Shown in pieces: positions 20,593 through 33,044 of a stretch of 35,463 bases of DNA. Both the position numbers and the translations under genes were made by a program. How positions within the stretch are numbered: position 1 is the stretch's first letter; each line of letters begins with the position of its first letter. Source of the stretch: Entrophospora sp. SA101 (taxonomy: Eukaryota > Glomeromycota > Glomeromycetes > Entrophosporales > Entrophosporaceae); the NCBI GenBank assembly GCA_958430865.1, contig CAUDNR010000286.1, positions 1-35,463 of the forward strand. The letters are read 5' to 3'. Under the pieces are notes generated by a model. It ran no database searches. It saw only the letters and a program-made list of their open reading frames with translations, and was not told the DNA's origin.

Positions 20593-21896
20593 TGTGTATA
20601 TAATCTAATGATACACATAAATCTTTAAAGATGATAATCCTGTCTTTTAATGTCAAATTTAAATGATTCCTTGAATTTCCTTCCTTTAAATAATTTAAAA
20701 CTATTGCATAGTTTCCATTATCTGGGAATTTAGTTATACCAAAACACTTAACAATCATCCCTGATTTAATTTTACAAAAATTCATCACCTGAAAATAAAT
20801 ATAAAACCAATTAATGCTATTATTTTCGTTTTAAATGACAACCACCAACCTCATCAAAAAAGCCTTTTTCTAGATTACTTGAATTGTTTAAATTTTTTAA
20901 TACTACATTTTTTGCCTTCCAAAATAACTATATTCCTTCTTATTTTCATTGTAATCAAATATATAACCTCTTGTCCAGATAGCAGTATAAATTGAACTAA
21001 ATCCACCTTCAGTTAACTTTGTTACTTCTTCAAATTGCTCAAAAGCTATCCATTCCAAGATATACTCTATTAGAGATGATTCAATTTGACATTGTTGAAT
21101 AAAATTATCAATTATGATATTTCCAGATGTCCAAGTGGTGAAAAGGTTCAGTAATTGTAAACTGATACAGCCTTCACAGAATCTATCAGAGTATCTTGTC
21201 AATTTGCACTTGTTACATTCTTTTGGTTTGCCCAATTTATAACATGTGTATATAATCTAATGATACACATAAATCTTTAAAGATGATAATCCTGTCTTTT
21301 AATGTCAAATTTAAATGATTCCTTGAATTTCCTTCCTTTAAATAATTTAAAACTATTGCATAGTTTCCATTATCTGGGAATTTAGTTATACCAAAACACT
21401 TAACAATCATCCCTGATTTAATTTTACAAAAATTCATCACCTGAAAATAAATATAAAACCAATTAATGCTATTATTTTCGTTTTAAATGACAACCACCAA
21501 CCTCATCAAAAAAGCCTTTTTCTAGATTACTTGAATTGTTTAAATTTTTTAATACTACATTTTTTGCCTTCCAAAATAACTATATTCCTTCTTATTTTCA
21601 TTGTAATCAAATATATAACCTCTTGTCCAGATAGCAGTATAAATTGAACTAAATCCACCTTCAGTTAACTTTGTTACTTCTTCAAATTGCTCAAAAGCTA
21701 TCCATTCCAAGATATACTCTATTAGAGATGATTCAATTTGACATTGTTGAATAAAATTATCAATTATGATATTTCCAGATGTCCAAGTGGTGAAAAGGTT
21801 CAGTAATTGTAAACTGATACAGCCTTCACAGAATCTATCAGAGTATCTTGTCAATTTGCACTTGTTACATTCTTTTGGTTTGCCCAATTTATAACA
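20593..21896. repeat. 652-bp tandem direct duplication, apparently identical copies
   Basis: 20593-21244 is repeated as 21245-21896. No difference between copies was seen when reading them side by side, including through the intron. The junction shows only TGT microhomology. It duplicates most of exon 1, the intron and the 5' part of exon 2 of the kinase pseudogene. Confidence 0.9.
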
Positions 21897-22477
21897 TGTT
21901 TTCTCTAATTCAAAGTCATACAATATTTTTTTTCATTTTCAGAAAGATCATTTCATTCCGAATTTTAAATACAAAATTTGGCTCTTTCTGGTGATAAGAA
22001 TTTATCAACATATGACATTATAAATAAATGTTTTTATACAAAATTTCAAAATTTTAATGAGAAAAAGTTTTTTGCAGATATTTAATTAATGGTGTGTAAC
22101 AAACAAATATTCGGACGTACTCTAATTCGGATTTTTTAATGGATTTTTTAACAGTTAAATATTTTATCCAACATCAAAAAAATACATCATCACCAAACTC
22201 TAGTAACTTATGCTAGTGATTCAACAATAAACAGATTTTAGCATTATTTTGCTTCTTTTTATCACTTTTAAAACTTACAAAACCCGTATCAATATGCATA
22301 TATTATTTATTATCAGAACAGAAGCCCTACACGAAAGCCAGTTCAAGCATGTTTTTATTTTATTACTATTAGTATTACGCATAGTTAACCTCAAAGTCAA
22401 AAATCAAAAAAAAACACGATTCTACATGCCAATTACTTTTTTCATTTGATGAAAGAAACGCTGTTGGAATTTGGACC

Positions 22478-22680
22478 TGGTCCGATTCTGTGAAAAAGTT
22501 TTTACAATTTCAATTAACAGTCAATGTCACAGCAGTAGTCTTGATGTTTATATCTGCTGTGTCAAGCAGTGATCAAAAGTCTGCTCTTACTGCTGTACAA
22601 CGATTATGGGTTAATCTTATCATGGATACTCTTGCCGCATTTGCACTTGCTACTGATTCATAGACGGGTCGTCAATTAAA
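22478..22680 (+). pseudogene. Plasma-membrane-type Ca2+-ATPase fragment
   Basis: The frame from about 22478 reads [20 protein letters not shown], then [20 protein letters not shown] and [20 protein letters not shown], before TAG at 22661. This is the transmembrane 5/6 region of P-type (PMCA/PMC1-like) calcium pumps, including the V-N-L-I-M-D-T-x-A-A-x-A-L-A-T-D calcium-site motif. The expected P-P-T after ATD is replaced by Ser and a stop. No phosphorylation (DKTG) or nucleotide-binding region lies on either side. It is an isolated exon-sized relic, probably from duplication or retroposition of a pump gene. Confidence 0.85.
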
Positions 22681-23921
22681 AAATTTTCAAGTGACAAGCG
22701 GTATTGCAAATTTCGTCACGCCGACAACTGACTTTGCAACACTGGTGACAAGAAAAGATTTAATACGACATAAAAAAATTTCTAATACAAGGGATATTTT
22801 GTTATAAAGTCCTTTCTTAAATTGAAGGATATTCGAAATATTAATAGTAATATTAATATTAGCTCTGGATATATAATAAAGCTAGGAATTTTCCACTTTC
22901 ATAATTTTTAGAAAATATATGGCTAGGGACCAATTGAGTTTTTTTACGTAATAGTAATATGGATTACAACTGGTGAGAAATCAGACCATGCTTCCTTAGC
23001 ACAATAGTAATAGTAATAATAATGAGATACAAGAAACTTGAAACATTATTTTACAGGGATCGTCACTCAAAAAAATTAATATTATGCCCTAATCATATTT
23101 TGCTAGAACATTGTTACTTTGTTTGAGTTTCCTGGTTTTCTACTACTCCATCCATTATTTGTTTACCACTCTCAATCTTTTTTAAAAAACGTTGTTAAAT
23201 GTCGTTATTTGCCTTTAAATAATAATGCGCGCGATTGATTAAGAAAATATAAACACCAATGCTAACATTGATGCATTATTTCGATTAAATCTTTCATTAT
23301 ACCTTTCTTTGTACTAAGTTACCTTGTTATTACAGCTTCGTGAAACATAGATTTTACAAATTAGGAGGATATGAAACAAATAAGAACAATATTAAATATA
23401 AGGAATTCGTGCGATTTGTTTTTTCCATTCATTCCATATTTGTCTACAACACAATCATTCATTATATTTGGTTCATTTCATAGTAATGGATTTGATAGGT
23501 GAGTTTAAAATTGAGCACTCATAATTCGTCACACAGATTTCCGAAATAATTAAACAAAAAGTATAATATAAAGAACATTAAATACATGTAAAAAAAAAGA
23601 ACAGAATTTACATTGAATGTAATAATAATACGAAATATTAATAAGTAAAATAGTTATAGCTTTGGTACAAAATCTTTCATCTCTAACTAATACCCTCGTG
23701 CACTTTGATTCCTAAAAAAAAGGTCAATAGCGAGGCGATTATTCCGATTACAAAATAATCCCACAATAAATTCCAAATCTCACGATTATATACATAACTT
23801 GATTCTCCAAGTCGTTTCCAAAAAAAAAAAAATAGAAAGTCACAAGAACCATTCATTAATATAAAAATACAAAAGTTTTTATCTAATTATTGATTAAAAA
23901 AAAGATTCGATTATAATAAAA
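22681..23921. other. AT-rich spacer upstream of the ion-channel gene
   Basis: No gene, RNA or repeat was recognised. The right end, with A-rich stretches at 23820-23920, should hold the promoter and 5' leader of the channel gene. Confidence 0.4.
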
Positions 23922-26900
23922 ATGAATAATAGGTCTGACACTATAGTATCTATTGGAGAAGATTTAGAAAAAGATTATGAAATATTTAGTAGTACAAATA
24001 TTGATAACGCTCATCACAATGATAAATTTATTCCACACAATAGACGTAGAATCGATCAAATCATATCTAGTTCAGATTCCAAATATTTTGTTACTCATAG
24101 TAAAGAAGATGAATCTATTATTGGATGGTCAGTTGAGGGAATAATTAAACAAAGCAAATGTTTGAAATATTCTGAATATAAATTTTTAGAAGATCCAAAT
24201 CCAGATATATATATATCTCGAACACTTGATGATAAATTTATGATTTTTAGTCATCGTTCTTATTCCGATCAAAGTGAATATTATTGTAAGTATTATCATA
24301 TACAAACAGTAATTCTAATTTTTTTTTTATGAAAATAATACTTAATATAAAAAATTTTTTATAGATTTCCTTGATTTTTTCAAAGAAGAATTTCTTCCAA
24401 TTCAGACTAAACAAAATGTTAATTTTAATAATGGATATTTCCTTAAAATTAATGAATTCATAATGGAGGATGATTTTGGAAATTTATATCTATTTTCATA
24501 TATAAGCGGTATAAATCAAGTGGTTCATAAAGCAACATATAGTCTTTCTCATTCTAAATATTATGATTTTTTCTCTGTTGATGATAATAATGTTTCAATT
24601 GCTGCAGATAACAAATTACTCTCAAAAATAAATAATGTAACTTTTTCATTTGATAAAAGTTATTATTTATTACTTAACTATACTAGAATAGATTTTAACA
24701 GAAATAATATGTTAATGGTAACATATAAAAATCCTAAAATAGTAGTTTATTCATTAAAAAATAATATTATTATTTCATCATGTAAGTGTTGGTAATTAAC
24801 TTTAAAATATTATATAATTTTATAATTTTATAAATTGACAATCTATATTTTTATAATTTGTAGGTAAATTAAAAAGAGAGATTATTGACATTAAAAAATT
24901 AGATTTTGTTTATACAAAAGATCAATTAGAATTTTTATTATTAATATTTTTTGACACCAATAGTGGCAAATATCATTGCAGATTAATGGATCCTTATAAT
25001 CTTGAAAGTTTTATAGATATTACAGATTATTTTTATGAACATATTATAGAGAATACAAACGAGTCTATTTTATTTGGAAAATCTTTCTCTCATGGTAAAA
25101 TAGCTTTGGCAATTAGTGATCAATTATTAATTAAAGATGTCATTAATGAAGAAAAATTAGATATTCAACAAATAAGTTTGAGGAATAATTATGATTCATA
25201 TTTATGTCAAACACTATGTGAAATTTATAAAATACTTTTGGATGAAAAATATAAAACACCATTGAAATTTGATCTTGAACCTGCAAAAAACATTAAATGG
25301 CTAGTAGATTATGATGATAATAATTTTAAAAATATCAGTATAAAAATTCAGGAATCAAAGGGTGGATTGGAAAGGGATTGGAAAACAATTGATGAACATC
25401 ATGTTGGAAAAAGTCAAATTTTTAAATATTGTAAAGTATTAAACAATGGTGATTTATTAATACTATCACATTTATATATAAAAGTTTTTTCATATAATAA
25501 TCAAAACTTTAAAATATACTTAAAATATCTAAAGTATGATATAGAATATGGTAAAGAAGATTTATCAAAAAAAGTTACATTGTTGACAGATAAGAATAAT
25601 AACGTTGAAGAATTTTTATATAATTTTAAACATGTTTTGAGTGACAATTTTCCAGCTTCAAAAGAAATGCTCTCTTATATGTTAGATGATTTTTATTATT
25701 TTACCAAATTTGGAGAGTTAATTCTTAAGGAAACATTTGAAAGAAATAATAGTATTGTCATGGAAAGAATACTTGATTGTACTCTTGATTATTTTAAAAA
25801 GGATGCACACTCAAATATCAGCTTATTAAAAATAATTATCTCAGAATTACCAAAATTTAAAAAATATCCTCGATTAATATCAAAATTCTTTAGTCAAACA
25901 TCAATTGTATTTTGTTTTTATGAAGAAGAAATGACTTCAAGTGATTTTTACAACGCCAGTGTTCACGAAATAAGGCTTCGGCGGCGTCATGATGGAAATA
26001 TTTTTTGGGATTTTTATTATTTTTATAAAAACAAATTTATAAATGAAAAACTTCATAATATCTCAAATAATGCTAAAATAGAAAAACCTTTTGTGAAATT
26101 AATGGTCCCGTATGTTGGATTTATCAGTTATGATAAGAATTATTCATATTGGAAAGAATTATTTTATAAACCGACAAATAATATATTTACTCGGTTAGAT
26201 ACTTTGGAAATATATAAGCATTGGAATGGTCAAATTATTTTGGATTTCAAGTGGAATGCCTTTGGACTCAAATATTATCTTGCAATTTGGTTAATATATA
26301 TGGTATTTTTGTCAAGCTTTGCTCTTGCAACAACTATTTTACCAGATGATTTATCTGCTGATATCAGAAATCCATTATTAGTTGTATCAATTTTTCTTGG
26401 GTTGTTTCATCTCAATTTTGAAATTAGACAATACATCTGGAATCCAAGAAAATACCTTACAGATTTTTGGAATTATTTTGGTAAGATTTACATTTATAAT
26501 AATAATAATAATAATAATATTTTATTAATCTTAAAATTACAACTACTCAATAGATATTGGAGCTTATACGTTACCAATTATCACTTCAATTTTTTTGTTA
26601 ATTGATGTAAATTCACCACCTAGGCAATTGATCTCAATATCAAATTTATTATTGGATTTAAAATTCATGTTATTTTTACGAACTTTTAAATATTTTGGAG
26701 TGTATTTTGCGATAATTATAGGAGTTGCAAAAAAAGTTTTTTCTTTTTTAGTGATTCTGTTTGTAATCGTTTTAAGTTTTGCGCATGCATTCTTTATATT
26801 GTTGAGACCAATTGAAGAGTTTGATATAAACAAACCTACTACCAATGACGATGACAACAATCCTTGGAATCTTGTTAATAAATATTCTGCATATTTTGCA

Positions 26901-27757
26901 GATAATGATTCTTATAGTCAATATCCATATTTTATCCAACAACCCGACGAAACCACCAACATGTTTGCCAGATATAATACTTCAATGCTAGCAATGTATA
27001 ATTTCCTTGCAGGTAACAATGTTTTCTTTTAATATATCATATCGTTTTATTAATATAGTAATGAAATTAATAATTAATGATTTTTTTTTTTTTTTTTTTT
27101 TAATAGGCGATAATGGAGCATTTGGGCCTTGGCCATTACAAGATGATCCTTATCTGGCATTTCTATTTGTTGTATTTTCATTTGTGGTTGTAGTGTATCT
27201 TATGAACCTGTTCATTGGTCTACTAAGTAACGCAATTGAAGAAAATAATTCACAGGAAGTTTTCTTGTCCCAAAAAGCAAAGATCATCACAGAAATTGAA
27301 TTATTTTATTTGCTTCCAAATCAACGTCGTTGGAAAAATTGGTTTCCTGAGATATTGTAAACATAACTTATTTGATCAAATTAATGAATTTACTATTTTA
27401 CTTTTAAAACAATCGTATTAATTGTAATTTAATTATTTTTTATTCATTAGAACTTATAACGTACCAGTTGAAGACGTTCGTAAAAAAATCAAAGAGATTG
27501 ATGATAGTGATGAAGATGCTGAACTTCTACCATTCATTTCTGATGAACTTAGAAATTACGTTGATGTCCACAAACCAGACAATATTCATTCAAAATTCGA
27601 AGCTATTGAAAAGAAGATTGAACAAAACGAAACTAATCTTAAAAATGATCTGAAGAAAATAGAAGAAAATCTTAAAAATGAATTGATCCAAAATAATAAT
27701 CAATTACTAATGCAAATGCAAACTTTAATGAATGAAATCAAAGCTTTAAAAAAATAA
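23922..27757 (+). CDS. Ion-transport-domain (TRP-like) protein with WD-like N-terminal region
   Basis: Six exons (23922-24285, 24365-24781, 24864-26480, 26554-27012, 27107-27356, 27451-27757) total 3414 nt, or 1137 aa; every junction restores the frame. Residues 1-700 are soluble and include an ISSSDSKYFVTHSKEDESII segment like a WD/beta-propeller blade, as in related glomeromycete proteins (memory). Hydrophobic helices lie at about 732-752, 764-781, 801-818, then LKFMLFLRTFKYFGVYF, KVFSFLVILFVIVLSFAHAF and the last helix at 970-990 (FVVVVYLMNLFIGLLSN). The stretch before the last helix, MLAMYNFLAGDNGAFGPW, has the position and shape of a pore loop with a GD filter (residues 953-954). The C-terminus (about 1080-1137) is a heptad-rich coiled coil suited to tetramer assembly. 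It is probably a cation channel; ion selectivity is unknown. The fourth intron has a T20 tract at its acceptor. Confidence 0.85.
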
Positions 27758-30414
27758 TTGTTGTTATTATCATTAGTTGATTGTTTTTTCTTAAAAAAAA
27801 TTGTAATATTATTTAATAGAATTTTAGAATAAAAATTTATATTAATATTTTTTGTTGTTAATTTAGAATGATCAACAACACACACAAGGCGGAACATCCA
27901 TAATTGGGCGTTTCGTTGTAACGTAAATATTTACTAAATATAAATATAAATGACAAATCCGTAACGGCAGTATAATTTTATTACCAATTGTCAATTAACA
28001 CTAGTACATATAAATCTATTTCGTTATCATATGTCAATAATAATAAATTTATGCCTTCATACCCACAGGTAAAGGGCACAAGTAGTGTATCATAATGCAT
28101 ACGCGATTACTTTTTTTTCTTCTTCATTTAGCAATTTATTAATTTATTAAAACTAAAAATTGCCAAACGAACTCACTCTCTTCTAAATGAGATGGGTGAA
28201 TGAGTAATTAAAACAGCTTTCAAATATTATAAAAAGAATCCTTGAAAAAAAAAGCGTAATATATATATACTTGGTATAATTTGAAAATCTTTATATTTAA
28301 TATCAATATCTCTCCCCTCCCCTTTGCTTGCTGCCTAATTGGAATTACCACATTTGAAGCCCAAGTGATCATTATATCAAAACATTTATAATAATATTTT
28401 CTTTTCTTTTCTATATTAGAAATTAAAATTTTAAATTTAAAAAAATTTGATCAAAAGAAATAGATAACCATAACATTTATTTCGGTGGCTTTATGCTTAA
28501 TGCTGGAGAACATTTGCCTTTGGTGACCATTGGTGACAAAGTAATTGGACATAAAAGGAAGCTTCAGCGATCTCTTTCAAAAAAAAACAAAGAATCCAAA
28601 TCCATTTTTTCATTACATTATAACCTTTGGTCAATGAAACCTTTTTTTAGAAAAAGAATAGTTTGAATAATGTCTATGTTTTCTTTTCAATAACTTGTAT
28701 TATTATTATTTTATTTTTTTTTCGAGTGCCGTAGAAAACATCATTAGACTCGGAAATAGATTATATCGATGCGAAACTCTCCCCCCAAAAAAAATAAATG
28801 CGAATGCTTCAACCCCTGTTTATAGCCCTGCCTATCACGTTTCAACCCAACTCAATTAATATCCAATTTGAACATATTTATTTTGAAATATCAGAAAACA
28901 GGAATACAAATGATTCGTTTGACTCGTGATAAAAATCACTAATTGTGAATAAAGTTAATCTAAAAAAAATAATCGCATATTCATTGTTCCGTATCATCCA
29001 CATATTTTGTTAAAACTCGATCCACAATTACACTAAAGTTTGGCGCCACCAACAAAGTTCAGGAAATTTATTTATCTTATTTCCGTATCAATAAAAATGA
29101 ATTCATTTTATTGTACCTTTGCGAAACATGATTTTAATTTATATATAATAATAAAAGAAAAGAAAAAAGCAATCAATCAATTGAAATAAATGGAAAGTCT
29201 GTGTAAGCATTACCTTCCAATAATGGAATCCTAAAATCAAAACAAATTATTAGGCAGGTTTAATCAAGTTGTTTCTAAAACTAATGATTCATTGCTAGTA
29301 CTATATAGTAATAATTGATTTGGAATTTCTGAAGTTAAACTTCCCCACTTTGAACTATATTAAATGCTTATTTCACGTGACTTACATCTAGATAAAAATT
29401 TTTTTTTAAAGATTATAGATATTGCTCACATACGAAAGAAAATCTATTTTAGATGAGCACTTGTAAATTCCAAGCACCAGAGAGGAAAGAAGCATATTTT
29501 ACCAAATTTGCAAAAATTGACAATATCTGGTGTGATAGGTTTTCAAATTACAAAAATATTCAAACATGCGCTTTCTAATAAATCCATTGAAATATTTAAT
29601 GTTTTATTTAATCTATTAATTTCCATTTACATTTTTGCATTTTGGGCCATCTACTTTGAGTATTTGCATTTAACGAACTTGATTTTACTGGTTTTTGCAA
29701 ATTTAAATTTTCTCTCAAAATGGAATTTCAAAGGTTATGGATATGCTTCAAAATAATGAATGTAATAAATTATAAAAAAAACTAGTTTTTTTGTGATCAG
29801 GTGCATGTTTAGCACTAATACAAAATCAACAAAAACCTAAAATTACTATTATTCGATATTTCTTTACCGAATAAAAAAATCATCGTTTTTGGATACAGTG
29901 TAATATTTGTCAATTGAACAAGTTTTTGTCAATGACTATTCTATATTTCTGCGAAACACGAAGCGAAAACATTAATGTCATTTTTGAATAGCGTACGTAG
30001 CTTTACTTGTTATTAGAGAATATTCATTGGAAACCTTTAACGGTATAGTTTCGTTTTGCTTTAATAACGGAGTTCGTGGTTGTTGTTATTATACGATTCA
30101 AATACATATACATGATAGATAGCATAGTAAACTAAAGAATATAATAATAATAGATAAGTTTACTTGTTAGATTGAAAAGTTCATTATAATACCATATTCA
30201 ATTTAGTTTCCAAACTTTTCAACCACTTTACCGAACAGTTTTGTTTTCGTTACATTATTCTTTATTTATTTTATTAAATACGCCCATCTATAACATTCCA
30301 TAAAAGGAACTCATTTTACTTTTAAAAATAAATATCATTATTTAATGCAAGATTGAAGTTGAATGATCGATACATACAAATAATTAAATTGTCAAAAACT
30401 TTCTTCTTACAAAA
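27758..30414. other. Long intergenic region, no gene recognised
   Basis: This is 2.66 kb of AT-rich sequence. A frame at 29508-29756 (82 codons) would make a hydrophobic peptide but has no family resemblance and no visible splice context, so it is not called. A pyrimidine-rich tract lies at about 28312-28335. The right end should contain the promoter of the secreted/TRP-like gene. Confidence 0.4.
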
Positions 30415-33044
30415 ATGATCAAATCAATTATCTTCTTCGTACTCTTAAATGCATTGATCAATTTTACATATGCTCAAGTTGATTGTAATGCAATGGCTGG
30501 TTACTGGTCTGCCATTGCTCCTGGTCTTGATCCATGTTCAGCTTGTGGAAAAGCACTTAACAAATACTCGATCTTTCGCTACGAAAACTACCCACTAAAT
30601 AATAAAGGACCAATTACTGATGATAAATGCCAAGTGGAATATTTATTCAGTTATTACGTTAATACAGGCAACTCAAAAGAAATGGCTTTAGATACAACTT
30701 GTAAATCCACTGAAAATGGATGCATTACTAATCATGTTATAGAAGCTTATACAGAAGTGAGTAATGCCTGTAATGCTCAATTGAATACGTATAACAATGG
30801 CAATAATGATATGGCTGGAATGATAGCTGAAAGAACTATGTTTGAATTTTATGTTGCTCAACCCATGAGGAGTTATTACTGTAGTAAATCAGGGAACGGT
30901 AGGTTTATTATTCATAATTTCGTCAATCAATTGTTTTTCTTAAACTGGCACAATAAATTTGATGAATATTTTGTTTAATTATTTAGAATATTGCTACATC
31001 AAAAACAACGAACCATATGTGGAAGCAAATTACAAAACTGCAATAAATCCATATAATCTAAATCGTTTTGCAAAGCTTTTCAAAAATAATGAATGCTCCA
31101 TAAAACTTCATGCCGAATTCAAAGACTATTTCTCAACACCTCCTGCAAATCCCAATTTGCTAAAAATTTTTAATGTCGTTGATTCTGCTATAAAAAATTT
31201 TGCCCCCTCACCCACTCCCACTAATAATCCCAGTAACAATCCCGACACCAGTCACACTTCTGGCACCAGCGCCAGTCCTACTAGCACTAAATTTTCCACT
31301 TTGCCTCCCTCTCCCACATCACCACCACCGCCAACATCAAAGGGACTCAATATTATATCGGTTTTTGGAGCAGTTTTTGTGGTAGTCGGCTTTGTGGTAG
31401 CAAAAGTTGGCATGTCGAAAACCAACACTAACTCAACAGTAAATTCCCCCGTAAATGCAAATATTCCTGCAGATACAGCAAATATTCCTGCAGATACAGC
31501 AAATATTCCTGCAGATAAGAGAAATATTCCTGTAGATAAGGAAAATATTCCTGCAGATACAACAAATATTCCTATAGATACAGTAAAGATTCCTGTAGAT
31601 ATAGAACCTTATGTTATGGTATGTATTCAGAGTCACAGAGTCAATTTTTGCATATTGCACATTACTTAACCAATATTGTGCTGTTCCATTATATATAATC
31701 AGCCTGTCAAAAAACCTATTTCTCAACAACCAACTAAAAAGGCAGTTACTCGTCAATCACCATCGATATATGATATCTTCCATACCCTTCAATTTTTTGT
31801 AACCGTGGCTCTAGTTTCTTTGATCCATCTTTCAGATAATTATCGGAATTTGGCATCTCAACTTGGATGGTCATTTGGTTTGCCAAATGGTCTAGACATT
31901 AAATTTCTGTCTGATATTGCAGATGAGAAAATACGAAGTGCAATATGCTATATTATTGATACTACTTATATCAGTATAACTAGCACACTGGGAACCGATC
32001 CAGAATTAACTAGTAGGACTGGGTTCGGGAGTTATGCAAAGGCGTTAAATATTCCAGCATATAACTTATTTTTTGTTATGCTTATCACATTCTGTTCTGC
32101 AATGGCAATTGCAGCTGTTATTGCATCATTGGCTGGGTTGGCTGCATGGTTGTGTAAATTCTTATGGAAAAAATGGCCTATCTTAAAAACGGTAGCAAAT
32201 AATATTCACTTTTTGGTGCTTGGTAAGTCGAATTCCAAATGCATTATAATTTATGTAGGCGAATATTGATAACAGGAACTGACATTTTTCTGATTTCTCT
32301 TTTTTATTATCAAGGTGGAATTCTACGTGTAGTAAGTATTAAATAATAATTTGTGGTGTTTGTGAATTTAAGATGTAATTACAAACCTTTTTATCATACT
32401 TTATTTTCCAGCTGTTACTATTTTACTATCCGTTAACAGTTTTCTCTTCTTATCAACTATCACTTAACAATGACTGCTGGTTATTTCTTGTACTTTCCGG
32501 ATTTTGCATATCATTCTTTTCTGTTTGTGCAATAGCCTTTTGTAGCTACAAAATTTTTCTTGATTTTATTAAAAACCAGGACGAATTCGAGAAACCAGCT
32601 CACACTTTCCTTTATGGCTCGATCTACAATCAATATCGGAATCACACAGATGCGAAGGAAACTCGCATCTGGTTTTTCACATTAATATTCACTTGTGATT
32701 TTATTCGAGGCATTGTCATTGGATTGGGTCAAAATAGTATCGCTGCACAAATTGCTGCGTTGTTTTCAACAGAAATAATATGCTTTGCCTTACTACTATA
32801 TTTCAGACCTTTTAAAACACGAACAATGAACTGCTTGAAAATATGCATATCATTTTTGAAGTTTGCAATTGTGTGCATGTTGATACCATTCTTGAATGGT
32901 CCTAACGATAGCCTTGAAATTGTGATAGAATCATTTGAATTTGTTATTTTTGGAATGTTAATTGGTGTGATAATTTTAAATGCAATTCTTGGAATTCGAG
33001 ACCTCTTTGCTAAAAAGAAAAAGAACGAAGATGTAGATAAATAA
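30415..33044 (+). CDS. Flc/TRP-like multi-pass membrane protein with secreted Cys-rich ectodomain and 17-nt microexon
   Basis: Exons are 30415-30898, 30987-31618, 31703-32222, 32315-32331 (17 nt) and 32412-33044, totalling 2286 nt (761 aa). A signal peptide spans 1-20 (cleavage likely after TYA). The ectodomain (about 21-245) has many Cys residues, then a Pro/Ser/Thr-rich stalk, then one membrane helix (about 281-303). A cytoplasmic linker carries seven 7-residue repeats (NIPADTA type, 320-368). The C-terminal half has LQFFVTVALVSLIHLSDNYR followed by LASQLGWSFGLPN, a block I recognise from fungal Flc/TRP-like proteins (PF06011 family), then several helices and the segment GILRVLLLFYYPLTVFSSYQ across the microexon. 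It ends in a KKKKNED tail. Flc proteins act in calcium homeostasis, FAD transport and wall maintenance; the role of this one is not shown. Microexon use is supported by exact frame and family match. Confidence 0.82.
31460..31606 (+). repeat. 21-bp coding tandem repeat, seven units
   Basis: Seven in-frame copies of an AATATTCCTGCAGATACAGCA-type unit encode N-I-P-[AVI]-D-x-x heptapeptides. The first two copies are identical and later ones diverge, which suggests ongoing expansion from the 5' end. The array lies in the linker between the first membrane helix and the TRP-like domain. Confidence 0.95.

Larger units (their letters stand above)
19757..21960 (-). pseudogene. Degenerate paralog of the 5153-6822 kinase, broken by frameshifts, a MITE and a tandem duplication
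   Basis: Reading leftward, the copy keeps the CNKC...CEGC motif, the TEGGFSS loop, HCDLHSGN, DLG, SDIYSVG and RCWNVDSSKRP. Breaks visible against the intact paralog are: (1) the start exon is lost and 16 bases are missing after ENEKKYC (about 21930); (2) a net +2 change at the ATP-Lys strand (YFGRQKM then stop), present in both tandem copies; (3) APE changed to AHE; (4) a +1 change after GHSPF (about 20355); (5) the segment 20593-21244 is tandemly repeated as 21245-21896; (6) a 177-bp hAT-type MITE splits the tail between NSGGD and DDLQQ. Beyond the MITE the tail resumes (LHPDEYHTSRILDEE) and ends at TAA 19759-19757. It cannot encode an active kinase. Confidence 0.9.

Noticed and set aside
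24190..24240. DIYISRTLDDKF in the ion-channel gene, similar to the kinase tail motif
   Set aside because: It lies in a propeller-like strand context, not after a kinase domain. A short match of this kind is expected by chance.
26564..26860. Reverse-strand frame of 98 codons
   Set aside because: Antisense to the fourth exon of the ion-channel gene.
29508..29756. 82-codon hydrophobic frame
   Set aside because: No signal for splicing, no recognised family and AT-driven hydrophobicity. Not distinguishable from chance.
31433..31756. Reverse-strand Cys-rich frame with repeated CRNICCI units, resembling a Cys-rich peptide
   Set aside because: It is the antisense reading of the 21-bp coding repeat in the TRP-like gene. 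The Cys pattern is a by-product of the repeat.
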